From an uncultured Oscillospiraceae bacterium (GTDB taxonomy: Bacteria > Bacillota > Clostridia > Oscillospirales > Oscillospiraceae), in assembly GCA_934631005.1 (NCBI GenBank), contig CAKTXA010000012.1, positions 1 to 64,000 of the forward strand: a stretch of 64,000 nucleotides of DNA, written 5' to 3'. Positions within the stretch are counted from its first letter, which is position 1. Every line of letters begins with the position of its first letter. The notes beneath the pieces are model-generated. The model was not told the DNA's origin and searched no databases. It saw nothing but the letters and a program-made list of their open reading frames with translations. A program made the position numbers and the translations under genes. This document shows positions 25,849-35,969 of the stretch, piece after piece.

Positions 25849-27447
25849 TCATGTGGCCGGGGCGTCCATGTTGAGCAGCCGGTAGATGGCGGCGCTGCGG
25901 TACAGGCCGATCGTCTGCGGCATTTTTCCGAGCCGGAAGCCCAGCAGGTCGGAGATGCGCTGCAGGCGGTACTTGATGGTGTTCGTGTGCAGAAACAGCG
26001 CCTGCGCCGTGCGGGAAACGCTGCCGTCGCAGTCCAGAAGGTACACGCACGCCGTGTTCAAAAGCTCCGGATACTCCCGGTCGGCCTGCAGAACGCTCAG
26101 CGGCAGCGTCCGCCGGACGGCGGCGGCTTCGCCCTCGCCGATCCGCTTGCGGCATGACGCGGCAAATTCCAGATCGCCCTGCAAAAAGATTTTCTTGTGC
26201 GGGAAGATGTGTTTTGCGTCGTCCAGATTCTCCAGCGTCAGCAGATACGCCTCGCGGCAGCTTGTCGTATTGGACAATCCGCCGCAGCGTACCAGAACGG
26301 CCTCCGGCGCGCGCTCGCGCGCCTTTTGCAGGATGTCCTCCATCACCCGCTCCGTGTCGCGCAGGGAGCGGGGCGTGCTCAGGCTCATCACGGGCCGCCC
26401 GTCGTAGACCGCGCCGATCACCAGCTCCGCGCACTGCCGCGCCGCGGCGGTCAGCTGCTCGATGGGCACGCCGGGCGCGTCCTCCAGTCCGCACAGCACC
26501 CAGATCTCATGCAGCGCCGCGACGTCCACATGGAAGATCTCGGCCAGCCTGCGCATTTTGAGCGGCTCGTCCTGCAAAATGGCGCGGATGAGCTCGTGGA
26601 TGGCAACCGCGCCGTGCTGTCTGCCCCAGATGTTGATGCAGATGCGCACCGTGTCCGCCGCCTGCTCGGCGAGCGCGGCGCTCAGCGGCGCGCCGACCTT
26701 GATGAGCGTCAGCTGCAGCGGCTGCGGCAGGTCCGCGCGGATCGGCTTGCACACCAGCGCCGCGTCCGGCAAAAACGGGCACGGCCCCGCCTGCCCCTCC
26801 GCCAGCGGCAGGCACTGCTCAAGCCCCTCGCGCAGCTCGTCCTCCGTGCCGGTCGGCCAGGCGGCAAGATTCAAAATGCGCCCCTCGTGCGTGCTCAAAG
26901 CCGCCGAGCAGCCCAGCTCCGCGCAGAGCATCTGCAGCGCCGTGCCCACGGTCTGCTGGTGGTGCGGCGCGGTCGAGATGCGCGCCAGAATGTCCGACAC
27001 CAGCGACACCGTCGCCGCCCGGTCGCGATAGATGCACTCCGTCACGTCGGTGATGAGGTCGCTGTAGCGCAGGTGGCGCTGCCCCTCGGGCATGCAGATG
27101 AGCACAAAATCGTGCGCGTCCGCGATCTCGATCAGGCGCGGATCGACGCGCGGCAGATACACCCCGACGTAGTACAGCACCAGCCCCACCTCGCCGCCGT
27201 CGATCAGCCGCAGCAGGTTGGAGCATTGCAGATCGACATCGTCCGCGCAGTTGAGAAAGCCGGTGATGACGATCTCGCTGCCGGAGTATTTGTTGTGCGG
27301 AAACACCTCGTGCACCAGCACGCCCGGGTCGACCGACTCGAGCACCGAGATGGACGAGACCGTCCTGCTCAGCCCCCGCGACCCGCCCAGCACCTTCGCC
27401 TGCCGCAAAGACGGCAGCTTCAAAAGCTCCGCCACTGTGACGCTCAT
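25849..27447 (-). CDS. PucR-family transcriptional regulator
   Basis: Regulator with an N-terminal PucR domain (VAELLKLPSLRQAKVLGG, about residues 4-125) and a middle sensory region. The C-terminal helix-turn-helix has DGSVSRTAQALFLHTNTIKYRL, a HTH_30-type domain near residues 465-530. PucR proteins control purine and related nitrogen-compound breakdown in Firmicutes. The 532-residue length is typical. The start at 27447 has AAAGGA upstream and matches the family N-terminus. It lies upstream of, and in the same direction as, the permease-DUF917-HyuA operon but is cut off by a strong terminator. Confidence 0.9.
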   Translation of the reverse strand: MSVTVAELLKLPSLRQAKVLGGSRGLSRTVSSISVLESVDPGVLVHEVFPHNKYSGSEIVITGFLNCADDVDLQCSNLLRLIDGGEVGLVLYYVGVYLPRVDPRLIEIADAHDFVLICMPEGQRHLRYSDLITDVTECIYRDRAATVSLVSDILARISTAPHHQQTVGTALQMLCAELGCSAALSTHEGRILNLAAWPTGTEDELREGLEQCLPLAEGQAGPCPFLPDAALVCKPIRADLPQPLQLTLIKVGAPLSAALAEQAADTVRICINIWGRQHGAVAIHELIRAILQDEPLKMRRLAEIFHVDVAALHEIWVLCGLEDAPGVPIEQLTAAARQCAELVIGAVYDGRPVMSLSTPRSLRDTERVMEDILQKARERAPEAVLVRCGGLSNTTSCREAYLLTLENLDDAKHIFPHKKIFLQGDLEFAASCRKRIGEGEAAAVRRTLPLSVLQADREYPELLNTACVYLLDCDGSVSRTAQALFLHTNTIKYRLQRISDLLGFRLGKMPQTIGLYRSAAIYRLLNMDAPAT

Positions 27448-27512
27448 ACGCTCACCGTCCTTTCTCTGCGTTCCTGTTTGTTCGATCATATCATAATTCC
27501 GCATAAATCGCT

Positions 27513-27546
27513 ACCGGCAGAGGCTCAAAAACCTGCCGGTTTTTTC
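27513..27546 (+). terminator. Plus-strand terminator-like hairpin between pucR and the giant surface gene
   Basis: An 8-bp stem ACCGGCAG/CTGCCGGT (27513-27520 with 27533-27540) followed by TTTTTTCATTTT. No plus-strand gene precedes it, so it may protect the downstream gene from antisense transcription through pucR, or end a short antisense RNA. Confidence 0.5.
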
Positions 27547-27589
27547 ATTTTCCGGAAAGAAAGGGCTTTCTATTTCTTTAATTATAGTA

Positions 27590-27687
27590 TATAATGGGAG
27601 CGTTAGAAGCCGCTGGGGGGGATGGGAAGGTCCGGCCAGTGGGGTATCAAGGGGAGCATGCTCCCCTTGCCCTTCGTATACGAAGGG
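27590..27687 (+). promoter_or_regulatory. Promoter and structured leader of the giant surface protein
   Basis: TATAAT at 27590-27595 is a clear -10 box, with only a weak TTTCTA 17 bp upstream. The leader then has two abutting perfect palindromes: 22 bp at 27648-27669 (half site CAAGGGGAGCA) and 18 bp at 27670-27687 (half site CCCTTCGTA). They could be RNA hairpins or operators. Confidence 0.55.
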
Positions 27688-27741
27688 GCGCGGCCTGCGG
27701 CGGCGGGCGCGCGCGGAAGAATACACGCAGGAGGTATGACG

Positions 27742-30700
27742 ATGAAGAGGAGATCATGGGGCGTTCTGGCAGCGCTGGTACTGACGCTGCTCCTGCTGAC
27801 CACAGGGGCACTGGCGGCTGACCACGAGAATCATGCGCTTTGCACGCACGGCAGCTCGTGCGAAGTCTGCCCGGCTGACGCTAAGAGCAATGTGGCATGG
27901 ACGGCGTGGGACGGGGCCAGTGCCATCTCGTATGGTGAAACCTCAAGGACCGCCTATGTCTATCTGTCAGGCGAGGTGACACTGGACTCGACCCTTAGGG
28001 TCAAAAACGGTCACACGCTCTATCTCTGCCTGAACGGCCATAGCATCACGAAAACCAGTGACACAAGTGATTCAGCGGGCGTCATCACAATCGAAGATGG
28101 GGCAACCTTCACGCTGTGCGATTGTCAGGGCGGCGGCAAGATCACCCACGGAACGAAAGCTGACGGCACAAAGTGTACCGGCAGAGGCGTAAGATGCGGC
28201 GGACCCAGAGGGGGCGCGACCTTCACCATGTTCGGGGGCGAGATCAGCGGCAACCATGCAGGCACCTCCACACTGCCTCAAGACGGCGCCGGTGTGGAGA
28301 TGCAGCGCAGCACATTCACCATGTACGGCGGCAAGATCACCGATAACCATGTTGATGTGAAACGGAACAACGGTGGTGGCGGTGTGTGTTTGCACACCGA
28401 TGCCAGCTTTACCATGTACGACGGCGAGATCAGCCGCAACACATCGGCAGAAGACGGTGGCGGTATCTCTGCAGTAGCTGCTTCTTTCGTCATGCAAGGC
28501 GGCACCATCTCCAACAACGAGGCCACCGGATGCGGCGGCGGTTTGGCCCTTTATAACGACGCATTCAATCTGTCCGGCGGCATCATCAGTGGCAATACGG
28601 CGGCCAACGGCGGCGGTGTGTATGGTAGCGGCTGTTCCCTGAGCATTTCCGGTTCGACGGAAATCAGGGACAACAAAGCTGAATATGGCGGCGGCGTTTA
28701 TGTGTACAGTGGCACAGTCAATATGTCCGGCGGTGAAATCACCGGCAATAAGGCATACAGAGTGTTTAGCGTCAGCGAAGGTGGCGCGAATGCTTCCGGT
28801 GGCGGTGTGTATGTGCATGGCGGCACATTCACAATGTCCAACACGGCCAGTATCACCGGCAATAATGCCAGCGAGAACGGTACGGGCGGCGGTGTCTACG
28901 TTGGTGGTGGTTCATTCACCATGAACGGCGGTGAGATCAGCCGCAACACCACGGATGTCAACAATGGCAGCGCTGGCGGCGTGTGCCTGAATGGCGGCAG
29001 CTTTTTCATGCGCAGCGGCAGCATCACCGGCAACTCTGCCGGAAATGGTGCCGGTGGTGTGTATGCAGCGGCGGGCACCTTCACCATGACCGGCGGCAGC
29101 ATCACCGGGAACTCGGCCACCAGCGGCGAGGGCGGTGGCATCTATGCCGGTATCGTGCTCAACATGTCCGGCACACCGGTCATTAAGGACAACACGGTTG
29201 GCGGCAAGTCGAACAACGTCCAGCTGACCGAAAATAATGTCATCACTCTCACGCGAGCACTGAAAGATGGCGCGGAAATCTACGTGACTCCGGCGTCTGA
29301 ACCCACTGAGGGCAACCCTGTGATGATCGCAGAGGGCAAATATGGCAACTACAACGCAGAAAGCTCTAACACAGACAAGTTCCATAAAGACGACGCGGAC
29401 GCAGCGTATGAGATCACCTACATCGGGGGCGATTACTACAGCAGTAAGATCGTCATGCGGATCAAGCCGCATACGCACAAAGTCTGTGTCGGCACGGACT
29501 GTGCGGACAGCAGTCACGACGAAGTGACTTGGAAGGGCGTTTCCAGTCTCACCGCTGGCATGGCCGCGGATAACTACTACCTGACCACGGACGTGAAGCT
29601 CAGCACCACGTGGACGCCTGCGGACGGCACGGTGCTTGACCTCAACGGGCACAGCATCACGATGCAGGAAGAAGGAGCCGTGATCAACGTCACCGGCAGC
29701 TTCACCCTGACCGACTGCAAGGGCACCGCCGGCAAATACGGCAAAATCACCCACGCCGCCAATACGGATGGCCGCGGCGTACACGTAGGGCAGTCAACAG
29801 GTGAAGCCGCCACCTTCACTATGTACGGCGGCAGCATTGACGGCAATACGGTCTCTGACCACGGCGGCGGCGTCTACATAGTTAAGAACAGCACGTTCAC
29901 CATGTACGGCGGTGAGATCACCGGCAACAAAGTGCTCAACAGCAGTGTCAGTGTCAGCAACGGCGGCGGTGTGTACGTAGGCGGCGGCAAATTTGAACTG
30001 TCCGGCGATGCCATCATCAGTCAGAATCAGACTGCCAACAACGGCTGGGGCGGCGGTGTGTATCTGTCGGGCGGCACGTTCACGATGTCCGGCAATGCGA
30101 CAATTGCTGAAAACACGGCTACCCGCGGCGGCGGTGTGTACATGAACGGCGGGCCCAACTTCACCATGAACGGCGGCAGCATCTATAAAAACACCGCCAG
30201 CGGCGATGGCGGCGGCGTATATATGCTTTCCGGCACATTCACGATGAACGGCGGCAATATCTACGGCAACACGGCCAGCAACAACGGCGGCGGTGTGTAC
30301 GTAAACGGCACGTTTACCATGACCAATGGCACGATTGGCGGCACGGGAGCTGACGACGGCAACATGGCCCTAAATGGTGGCGGCGTGTACATTGGCGGCG
30401 GCACCTTCCATATGGAACAGTCTAGTGATTCCATTGTTCCTTCTGTCTACGGAAACGGCCTCACCAATCCGACTAACGGCCACGGCGGCGGCGTGTATGT
30501 GAACGGCACATTCGAAATCGCCGGGAATGTGCATATCGACAACAACAGTGATAATGTCTATCTCCCCGGCGACGAGGTCATTTACATCACCGGCGATCTC
30601 AAAGAAATTACTCCCATTGGTGTAACGTTGGCGTCCATGCCGGCAGGAACCACCCCGATCACCATTGCCATTGCGCGTGCTAACGTCACGCTGACCAATG

Positions 30701-33700
30701 AGGATAGAGCGCATTTCTTTGCTCAGGGTGATTTCTACCAGAAGACTTATACTGTCCAGCTTGAGGACAATTCTCTCAAGCTCTACCTCGGCCAGCCGCA
30801 TAAGCATCCAGTTTGCGTCGGCACGGGCGAAACGGGCTGCTCGCACACCGATGTGTCTTTCAGAGCGCTGACCTATGGACACAACAACTTAGTCAGCGGA
30901 AATGCGCTGAGCTACAATGGGAACGCCGTCACGAGCAGCAGCGGCCTTTACGCTATTTCCAGCAGCGCCAACCTGTATCTGACCGATGACATCCAGATCG
31001 ACGGAACGATCCAGATCAACGCGGACGTCACGCTCTGTCTGAATGGGCACAGCATCATCTCGACGGTGAACAAGGATGTCATCGAGGTCGCCGCAGGCAA
31101 GACCCTCACCCTCTGCGACTGCCGCGGCGGTGATGCCACCAAGCCCTACGGCAAGATCACCCATCAAGCAGGCCGCACCGGCCGCGGCGTGGTCATGCGC
31201 TCCGATAGCGACACTACCTTCACCATGTACGGCGGCAGCATCAGCGGCAATACGCTGAGCGGAAATTATGCCCCCGGTGCGGGCGTGTACGTCCCCACCT
31301 CTGCCACCTTCACCATGTATGGCGGTGAGATCACCGGCAATATACTGTCCGGAACGGGCTCCACGGGCGCTGGCATCTACACCGAGGGTTATACGACTAT
31401 CACCGGCAATGCAAAGATTACCGGCAATGAAATCACTGACTCCAATGGCAAGGGCGGCGGCATCTATGTGGCCAAAAACGCCCTGAGGCTTGGCGGGAAC
31501 GCGGAGATCAAGAACAACACGGTCGCAAGCTACGGCGGCGGCATTTTCGTGAGTGAGAACGCGTCAAATCTCTATATCTCCGGCAACGTCCAGGTGACCA
31601 GCAACGGCAGCAGCAATGTCTATCTCAGTTGCGACACTACTTATCAGAGAATCCCCAGCATCTCCGTCACCGGCGTGCTGGGCACTGCCAGCATCGGCGT
31701 GACTGTGGATGGTAGCGCGCTCACCGACACCAGCAAGCTTCCTCTGACCATTGCAACGGTCGATTCGGTAACGACGGCTTCCAACTGGATCAAAAACGAC
31801 AGCTTTACCAGCGACAGCACCCTTTACAAGGTGACCGCGTCTGCTGACGGCACGACCGCCGTGCTCAACGTGCACGATAACCACACCTGGCGCGTGCAGA
31901 AGAAGTCGGACGCGGACAATGTCCTCACAGAGTACTGCGAATGCGGCACATACGGCGGCACGCTGACGGTGACAATGACAGGCGGAGCCTACACCGGCCA
32001 AGCCTACACGCCGACGCTGACGTATTCCGATGACTGGCACAGTGAGAAGAACCACACGATCTCCTATGCGAAAAAGATGACCGGCGAAATGTACGATCTC
32101 GTCAGCGAAGCCAAAGCATGGGGCGATTACAAGGTCACAGTTCAAATCGGCACAGCGAAGGTCGAAAAGACATTCACGATCACACCGCATACTCTGAGCG
32201 CCGGTGACTTTGAATTCAAAGAGCCGACCGACCTGACCTATGACGGCCAGCCCAAAAAAGTCACGGTGACGACTGATAAGACTGGCGTCGGCACCATCAC
32301 CGTGAAGTATTATGACAAGGACGGCAATCTGATCAAGGATGCAAGCAGCAACCCCGTCACCGATGTGACCGATGCCGGTACCTACACGGTGGGAATCGAC
32401 ATGGGGGCCAGCGACGCTTACGCGTCACAAACCAACATAACTGATTCCACGTGGACGTTCACCATCCTGCAGGATACGCAGGAGCTGTCCTTCGGCCAGA
32501 CGGGCACTGTGGAAAAGGTCTACGGCGACGGCATCTTCACGATCACTGCCAGCCACACCAAGGGAGACGGCCGAATCTCCTATGAAAGCAGCGATCCTTC
32601 TGTTGCGACTGTAGCCGCTGACGGCACGGTGACCATCGTCGGTGCAGGCACGACCACCATCACTGCCACGGCTGGGGGAACGACGAACTACCAAGAAGCC
32701 ACCGCGTCCTACACGCTGAAGGTGGCGAAGAAGGACGTGACCATCATTGGCCTTTCGGCACAGAGCCGGGCCTACGATGGCACGGACACTGCCACGGTCA
32801 TCGGCACGGCCGTGATCGACGGTCTCGTGAACAACGATGATGTAACAGTCGATACGGCGAACGCCACCGCAAAATTCGCGGACGCGAATGTGGGAACGGA
32901 TAAGGACGTTACCTTCAGCGGCTATGCCCTCTCCGGCACGAAAGCGGCAAACTACAAGCTCACCGCCCAACCCGCCAGTGTGACAGCTGACATCATCACA
33001 GCCACCATCACCGTGACCCCGAAGGCCGGTCAAAATAAGGCCTACGGTGCAACAGAGTCCGCGCTGGCCTATGACTTCACCACTGCGGTAAATAACGAAG
33101 TGCCCGCCTTTGACGGCGCTCTGGAAAGAGAAACGGGTGAAGATGTTGGTGAATACATTATCTGCAAGGGTTCGCTGACGCTGAAAGACAACGGTACCTT
33201 CAAGGCCAGCAACTATGAGCTGGTATTCAGCACAGCGGAAGTGAAATTTGCCATCACTCCGGCCACCATCACCGTGACCCCGGATGCAGGCCAGAAAAAG
33301 GTCTATGGCGAAACTGACCCCGAGCTGACCTACACCTACACCGGTGCGATGAATGGCGAAGAGCCTGCCTTTGAGGGCGCTCTGGAGAGAGCCGCAGGCG
33401 CGGATGTTGACAGCTATGCCATTGGCATCGGCTCGCTGAAGCTGAAGGACAACGGCTCCTTCACGGCCGCCAACTACACGCTGGTGTTCAGCGCCACGCA
33501 GGTGTATTTCACCATTGAACAGGCAGACCCGGAGCTGAAATTCGCACAAGACACCGTGAGCATCACCTGGGGCGATTCCTTTGGTGGAAACCAGCTCACC
33601 AACAAGGGCGATGGTGCAGTCTCCTACACCAGCAGCGATGAAAAGGTTGCGACCGTAAACGCCACGACCGGTGAGGTCACTATTGTTGGTGCAGGTGAAA

Positions 33701-35880
33701 CTACCATCACAGCTAGCTCCGCTGCAACGAAAAACTACAAAGCAGACACGGCGACTTACAAATTGACCGTCGGGCGGAAGTATATTGAACTTGACATCAA
33801 GCTTTCCGCCGATACGTTCGTGTATGACGGCAACGCCAAGACGCCCGGTGTCACCGTCACCATTCGCGGCACTACGACTACCCTGGATGCGTCGGAATAT
33901 CAGGTCGTCCACTCCCCCATCACGAAGGCAGGCACGGCCAGCGTGACGATCAAGGACACTGGTAGCGGCAACTATTCCTTTAGTGAGACCTATGTCAATT
34001 TCACCATCAAGCAGAAGGAACTGACGCTTCCGAACGCGAGCGTGACCGCAAAGACCTACGACGGCACGGCTGGCACGACAGTCACGCCCGGTGCGCTTGT
34101 TGGCATCGTCAACAATGATGTTGTCAGCGTGTTGGAGACTTCGGTCAACGGTACCTTTGACACTGCGTATGTGGGCACCGGCAAGTCTGTGACATTCTCG
34201 GGCTTCACGCTAACCGGTGACAAGGCAGGCAACTACACGCTCACGCAGCCGACTGTGACCGGCACGATCAGCGCAGCGAATCAGAACCCCAGCATCACCG
34301 CGACGGCGAACGTCCCGCGCGGCGGCAAGACGCTTGATCTGAGCGGTCTTGTGACCGGCGTGAAAGAGAACGGCAACGTCCACTTCGCGATCAGCGCAGG
34401 CGGCGAATACGCAACCATGAGCGGCAGCACGCTGACCACGAATAACGACGTCGGCACCGTGAAGATCACCGTCACGATCGACGCGGTCGATCTGAACGGC
34501 GACGGCAAGGCGGAGTACAACGCTTACAGCCGCACCGACGCTATCATCGTCAGCGTCACGCTGAAGGAGAATTCCACCGTCACCGACGCGCCAAACGGCA
34601 TCGACGGTCTGGTCTATGACGGCGATGACCAGACGCTCATCACCGCAGGCACCGCCAACGGCGGCGAACTGCAGTATAAGCTGGACGACGGCACGTACAG
34701 TGCAGCGCTGCCCACCGCGAAGAACGCGGGCGACTACACCGTCTGGTACAAGGTCGCCGGCGACGCTGATCACGAGGATTCGCAGGAGTACTCCCTCACC
34801 GTGACCATCGGCAAGGCGTCCGCCACCGTGAGAGCGCTGGATCGGCGGATCACGGCGGGGCAGGCGGCGCCGGATCTGACGCATCCCACGGAGGGCGTGG
34901 ACTACACGGTCTCCGGCCTGATCGGCGCGGATACGCTCAGCGGCACGGCGAGCATGGCCTACTATCAGAACGGCAGCCCCGCAACGCCCGACACCGGCAA
35001 GTCCGGGACGTATGACATCGTGATCTCCGGCCTGAGCAACAGCAACTACGATGTACAGTTTGTCAGCGGCACGCTGACCATCGACCCGAAGCCCGCGCAG
35101 CGGCTCGGCATCGACACGCCGGAGCGCACGCCCGGCGGCTCGTTCGAGCTCACCCCGAAGAACGCCAAGCCCGGCCAGACCGTGACCATCAAGGTCACGC
35201 CCGACGATGGCTATGAGCTCGGCGATCTGATCGTGCGCGATGTGGGCGGCGAAAATATCCCGCTCACCCGCGAGGATGACGGCGAATTCAGCTTCGTCAT
35301 GCCGAAGAGCAGCGTGAGCATCTCCGTCTCGTTCGTGCGCGAGGGCGACGACGGCTGGTTCGTCGACGTGCCCGGCGGCGCGTACTACTACGACGCCGTC
35401 AAGTGGGCCGTGGAGCAGAACGTCACCAACGGCACCGACAAGACGCACTACAGCCCCGACGGCTTCTGCACCCGCGCGCAGATCGTCACGTTCCTGTGGC
35501 GTGCGGCGGGCCGCCCGGAGCCCGCGAGCCTGAGCCGCTTTGTGGACGTCCCCGCGGACGCGTACTACGCCAAGGCTGTCGCCTGGGCAGCCGAGCAGGG
35601 CATCGCCCGCGGCATCGACGCCACGCACTTTGACCCGGACGGCATCTGCACCCGCGCACACGCCGTGACGTTCCTCGCCCGCGCGGCTGAGGCTGCATCG
35701 GGCAGCGGCAAGACGCCGTTCACCGACGTGTCCGAGACGGCCTACTACGCACCCGCGGTGAAGTGGGCGGCGGCAGGCGGCGTCACCGCCGGCGTCAGCG
35801 CCACGCGCTTCGCGCCCGACCGCACCTGCACGAGAGCGCAGATCGTCACCTTCCTCTACCGCTTCTACACTCTGGCGTGA
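27742..35880 (+). CDS. Giant SLH-anchored beta-helix/Ig-like surface protein
   Basis: A 2712-residue secreted wall protein. It has a signal peptide (1-26, ending TTGALAA). Three Cys/His-rich caps (about 28-50, 577-593, 1020-1036) each precede a right-handed beta-helix block (about 70-520, 606-953, 1073-1300) built of repeats such as GGGVYV and FTMNGGEISGN. Residues of about 1406-2450 are bacterial Ig-like (BIG2-type) and MBG/YDG-type modules (VATVAADGTVTI, KTYDGTAGTTVTPGAL). Residues of about 2450-2533 form a further beta module, and 2537-2712 are three SLH domains that bind the secondary wall polymer. AGGAGG is 7-8 bases from the ATG at 27742 but about 1 base from the ATG at 27736. Adhesion or glycan binding is likely; no catalytic motif was recognised. 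The repeat region looks less G+C-rich than the SLH end. Confidence 0.9.
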   Translation: MKRRSWGVLAALVLTLLLLTTGALAADHENHALCTHGSSCEVCPADAKSNVAWTAWDGASAISYGETSRTAYVYLSGEVTLDSTLRVKNGHTLYLCLNGHSITKTSDTSDSAGVITIEDGATFTLCDCQGGGKITHGTKADGTKCTGRGVRCGGPRGGATFTMFGGEISGNHAGTSTLPQDGAGVEMQRSTFTMYGGKITDNHVDVKRNNGGGGVCLHTDASFTMYDGEISRNTSAEDGGGISAVAASFVMQGGTISNNEATGCGGGLALYNDAFNLSGGIISGNTAANGGGVYGSGCSLSISGSTEIRDNKAEYGGGVYVYSGTVNMSGGEITGNKAYRVFSVSEGGANASGGGVYVHGGTFTMSNTASITGNNASENGTGGGVYVGGGSFTMNGGEISRNTTDVNNGSAGGVCLNGGSFFMRSGSITGNSAGNGAGGVYAAAGTFTMTGGSITGNSATSGEGGGIYAGIVLNMSGTPVIKDNTVGGKSNNVQLTENNVITLTRALKDGAEIYVTPASEPTEGNPVMIAEGKYGNYNAESSNTDKFHKDDADAAYEITYIGGDYYSSKIVMRIKPHTHKVCVGTDCADSSHDEVTWKGVSSLTAGMAADNYYLTTDVKLSTTWTPADGTVLDLNGHSITMQEEGAVINVTGSFTLTDCKGTAGKYGKITHAANTDGRGVHVGQSTGEAATFTMYGGSIDGNTVSDHGGGVYIVKNSTFTMYGGEITGNKVLNSSVSVSNGGGVYVGGGKFELSGDAIISQNQTANNGWGGGVYLSGGTFTMSGNATIAENTATRGGGVYMNGGPNFTMNGGSIYKNTASGDGGGVYMLSGTFTMNGGNIYGNTASNNGGGVYVNGTFTMTNGTIGGTGADDGNMALNGGGVYIGGGTFHMEQSSDSIVPSVYGNGLTNPTNGHGGGVYVNGTFEIAGNVHIDNNSDNVYLPGDEVIYITGDLKEITPIGVTLASMPAGTTPITIAIARANVTLTNEDRAHFFAQGDFYQKTYTVQLEDNSLKLYLGQPHKHPVCVGTGETGCSHTDVSFRALTYGHNNLVSGNALSYNGNAVTSSSGLYAISSSANLYLTDDIQIDGTIQINADVTLCLNGHSIISTVNKDVIEVAAGKTLTLCDCRGGDATKPYGKITHQAGRTGRGVVMRSDSDTTFTMYGGSISGNTLSGNYAPGAGVYVPTSATFTMYGGEITGNILSGTGSTGAGIYTEGYTTITGNAKITGNEITDSNGKGGGIYVAKNALRLGGNAEIKNNTVASYGGGIFVSENASNLYISGNVQVTSNGSSNVYLSCDTTYQRIPSISVTGVLGTASIGVTVDGSALTDTSKLPLTIATVDSVTTASNWIKNDSFTSDSTLYKVTASADGTTAVLNVHDNHTWRVQKKSDADNVLTEYCECGTYGGTLTVTMTGGAYTGQAYTPTLTYSDDWHSEKNHTISYAKKMTGEMYDLVSEAKAWGDYKVTVQIGTAKVEKTFTITPHTLSAGDFEFKEPTDLTYDGQPKKVTVTTDKTGVGTITVKYYDKDGNLIKDASSNPVTDVTDAGTYTVGIDMGASDAYASQTNITDSTWTFTILQDTQELSFGQTGTVEKVYGDGIFTITASHTKGDGRISYESSDPSVATVAADGTVTIVGAGTTTITATAGGTTNYQEATASYTLKVAKKDVTIIGLSAQSRAYDGTDTATVIGTAVIDGLVNNDDVTVDTANATAKFADANVGTDKDVTFSGYALSGTKAANYKLTAQPASVTADIITATITVTPKAGQNKAYGATESALAYDFTTAVNNEVPAFDGALERETGEDVGEYIICKGSLTLKDNGTFKASNYELVFSTAEVKFAITPATITVTPDAGQKKVYGETDPELTYTYTGAMNGEEPAFEGALERAAGADVDSYAIGIGSLKLKDNGSFTAANYTLVFSATQVYFTIEQADPELKFAQDTVSITWGDSFGGNQLTNKGDGAVSYTSSDEKVATVNATTGEVTIVGAGETTITASSAATKNYKADTATYKLTVGRKYIELDIKLSADTFVYDGNAKTPGVTVTIRGTTTTLDASEYQVVHSPITKAGTASVTIKDTGSGNYSFSETYVNFTIKQKELTLPNASVTAKTYDGTAGTTVTPGALVGIVNNDVVSVLETSVNGTFDTAYVGTGKSVTFSGFTLTGDKAGNYTLTQPTVTGTISAANQNPSITATANVPRGGKTLDLSGLVTGVKENGNVHFAISAGGEYATMSGSTLTTNNDVGTVKITVTIDAVDLNGDGKAEYNAYSRTDAIIVSVTLKENSTVTDAPNGIDGLVYDGDDQTLITAGTANGGELQYKLDDGTYSAALPTAKNAGDYTVWYKVAGDADHEDSQEYSLTVTIGKASATVRALDRRITAGQAAPDLTHPTEGVDYTVSGLIGADTLSGTASMAYYQNGSPATPDTGKSGTYDIVISGLSNSNYDVQFVSGTLTIDPKPAQRLGIDTPERTPGGSFELTPKNAKPGQTVTIKVTPDDGYELGDLIVRDVGGENIPLTREDDGEFSFVMPKSSVSISVSFVREGDDGWFVDVPGGAYYYDAVKWAVEQNVTNGTDKTHYSPDGFCTRAQIVTFLWRAAGRPEPASLSRFVDVPADAYYAKAVAWAAEQGIARGIDATHFDPDGICTRAHAVTFLARAAEAASGSGKTPFTDVSETAYYAPAVKWAAAGGVTAGVSATRFAPDRTCTRAQIVTFLYRFYTLA

Positions 35881-35895
35881 GTTCGCACAACTGAC

Positions 35896-35929
35896 AAGCG
35901 GCCCCCGGCATTCGCCGGGGGCCGCTTTT
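35896..35929 (+). terminator. Terminator after the giant surface gene
   Basis: A perfect 14-bp G+C-rich stem (35896-35909 with 35914-35927, 4-nt loop) ending in TTTT. Confidence 0.88.
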
Positions 35930-35969
35930 GCGTCATGCAGCCCGCTGAGTGACGGGTTTTGCGATATTT

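Noticed and set aside
28200..31500. Regularly repeated DNA as a possible CRISPR array
   Set aside because: The repeats are in frame, degenerate and encode beta-helix rungs; there are no unique spacers of constant length and no cas genes.
32425..33912. Long minus-strand open frames inside the giant surface gene (also 28072-28818 and 34210-35985)
   Set aside because: They mirror the beta-helix and Ig repeats, have no ribosome binding site or family sequence, and overlap an evident gene.
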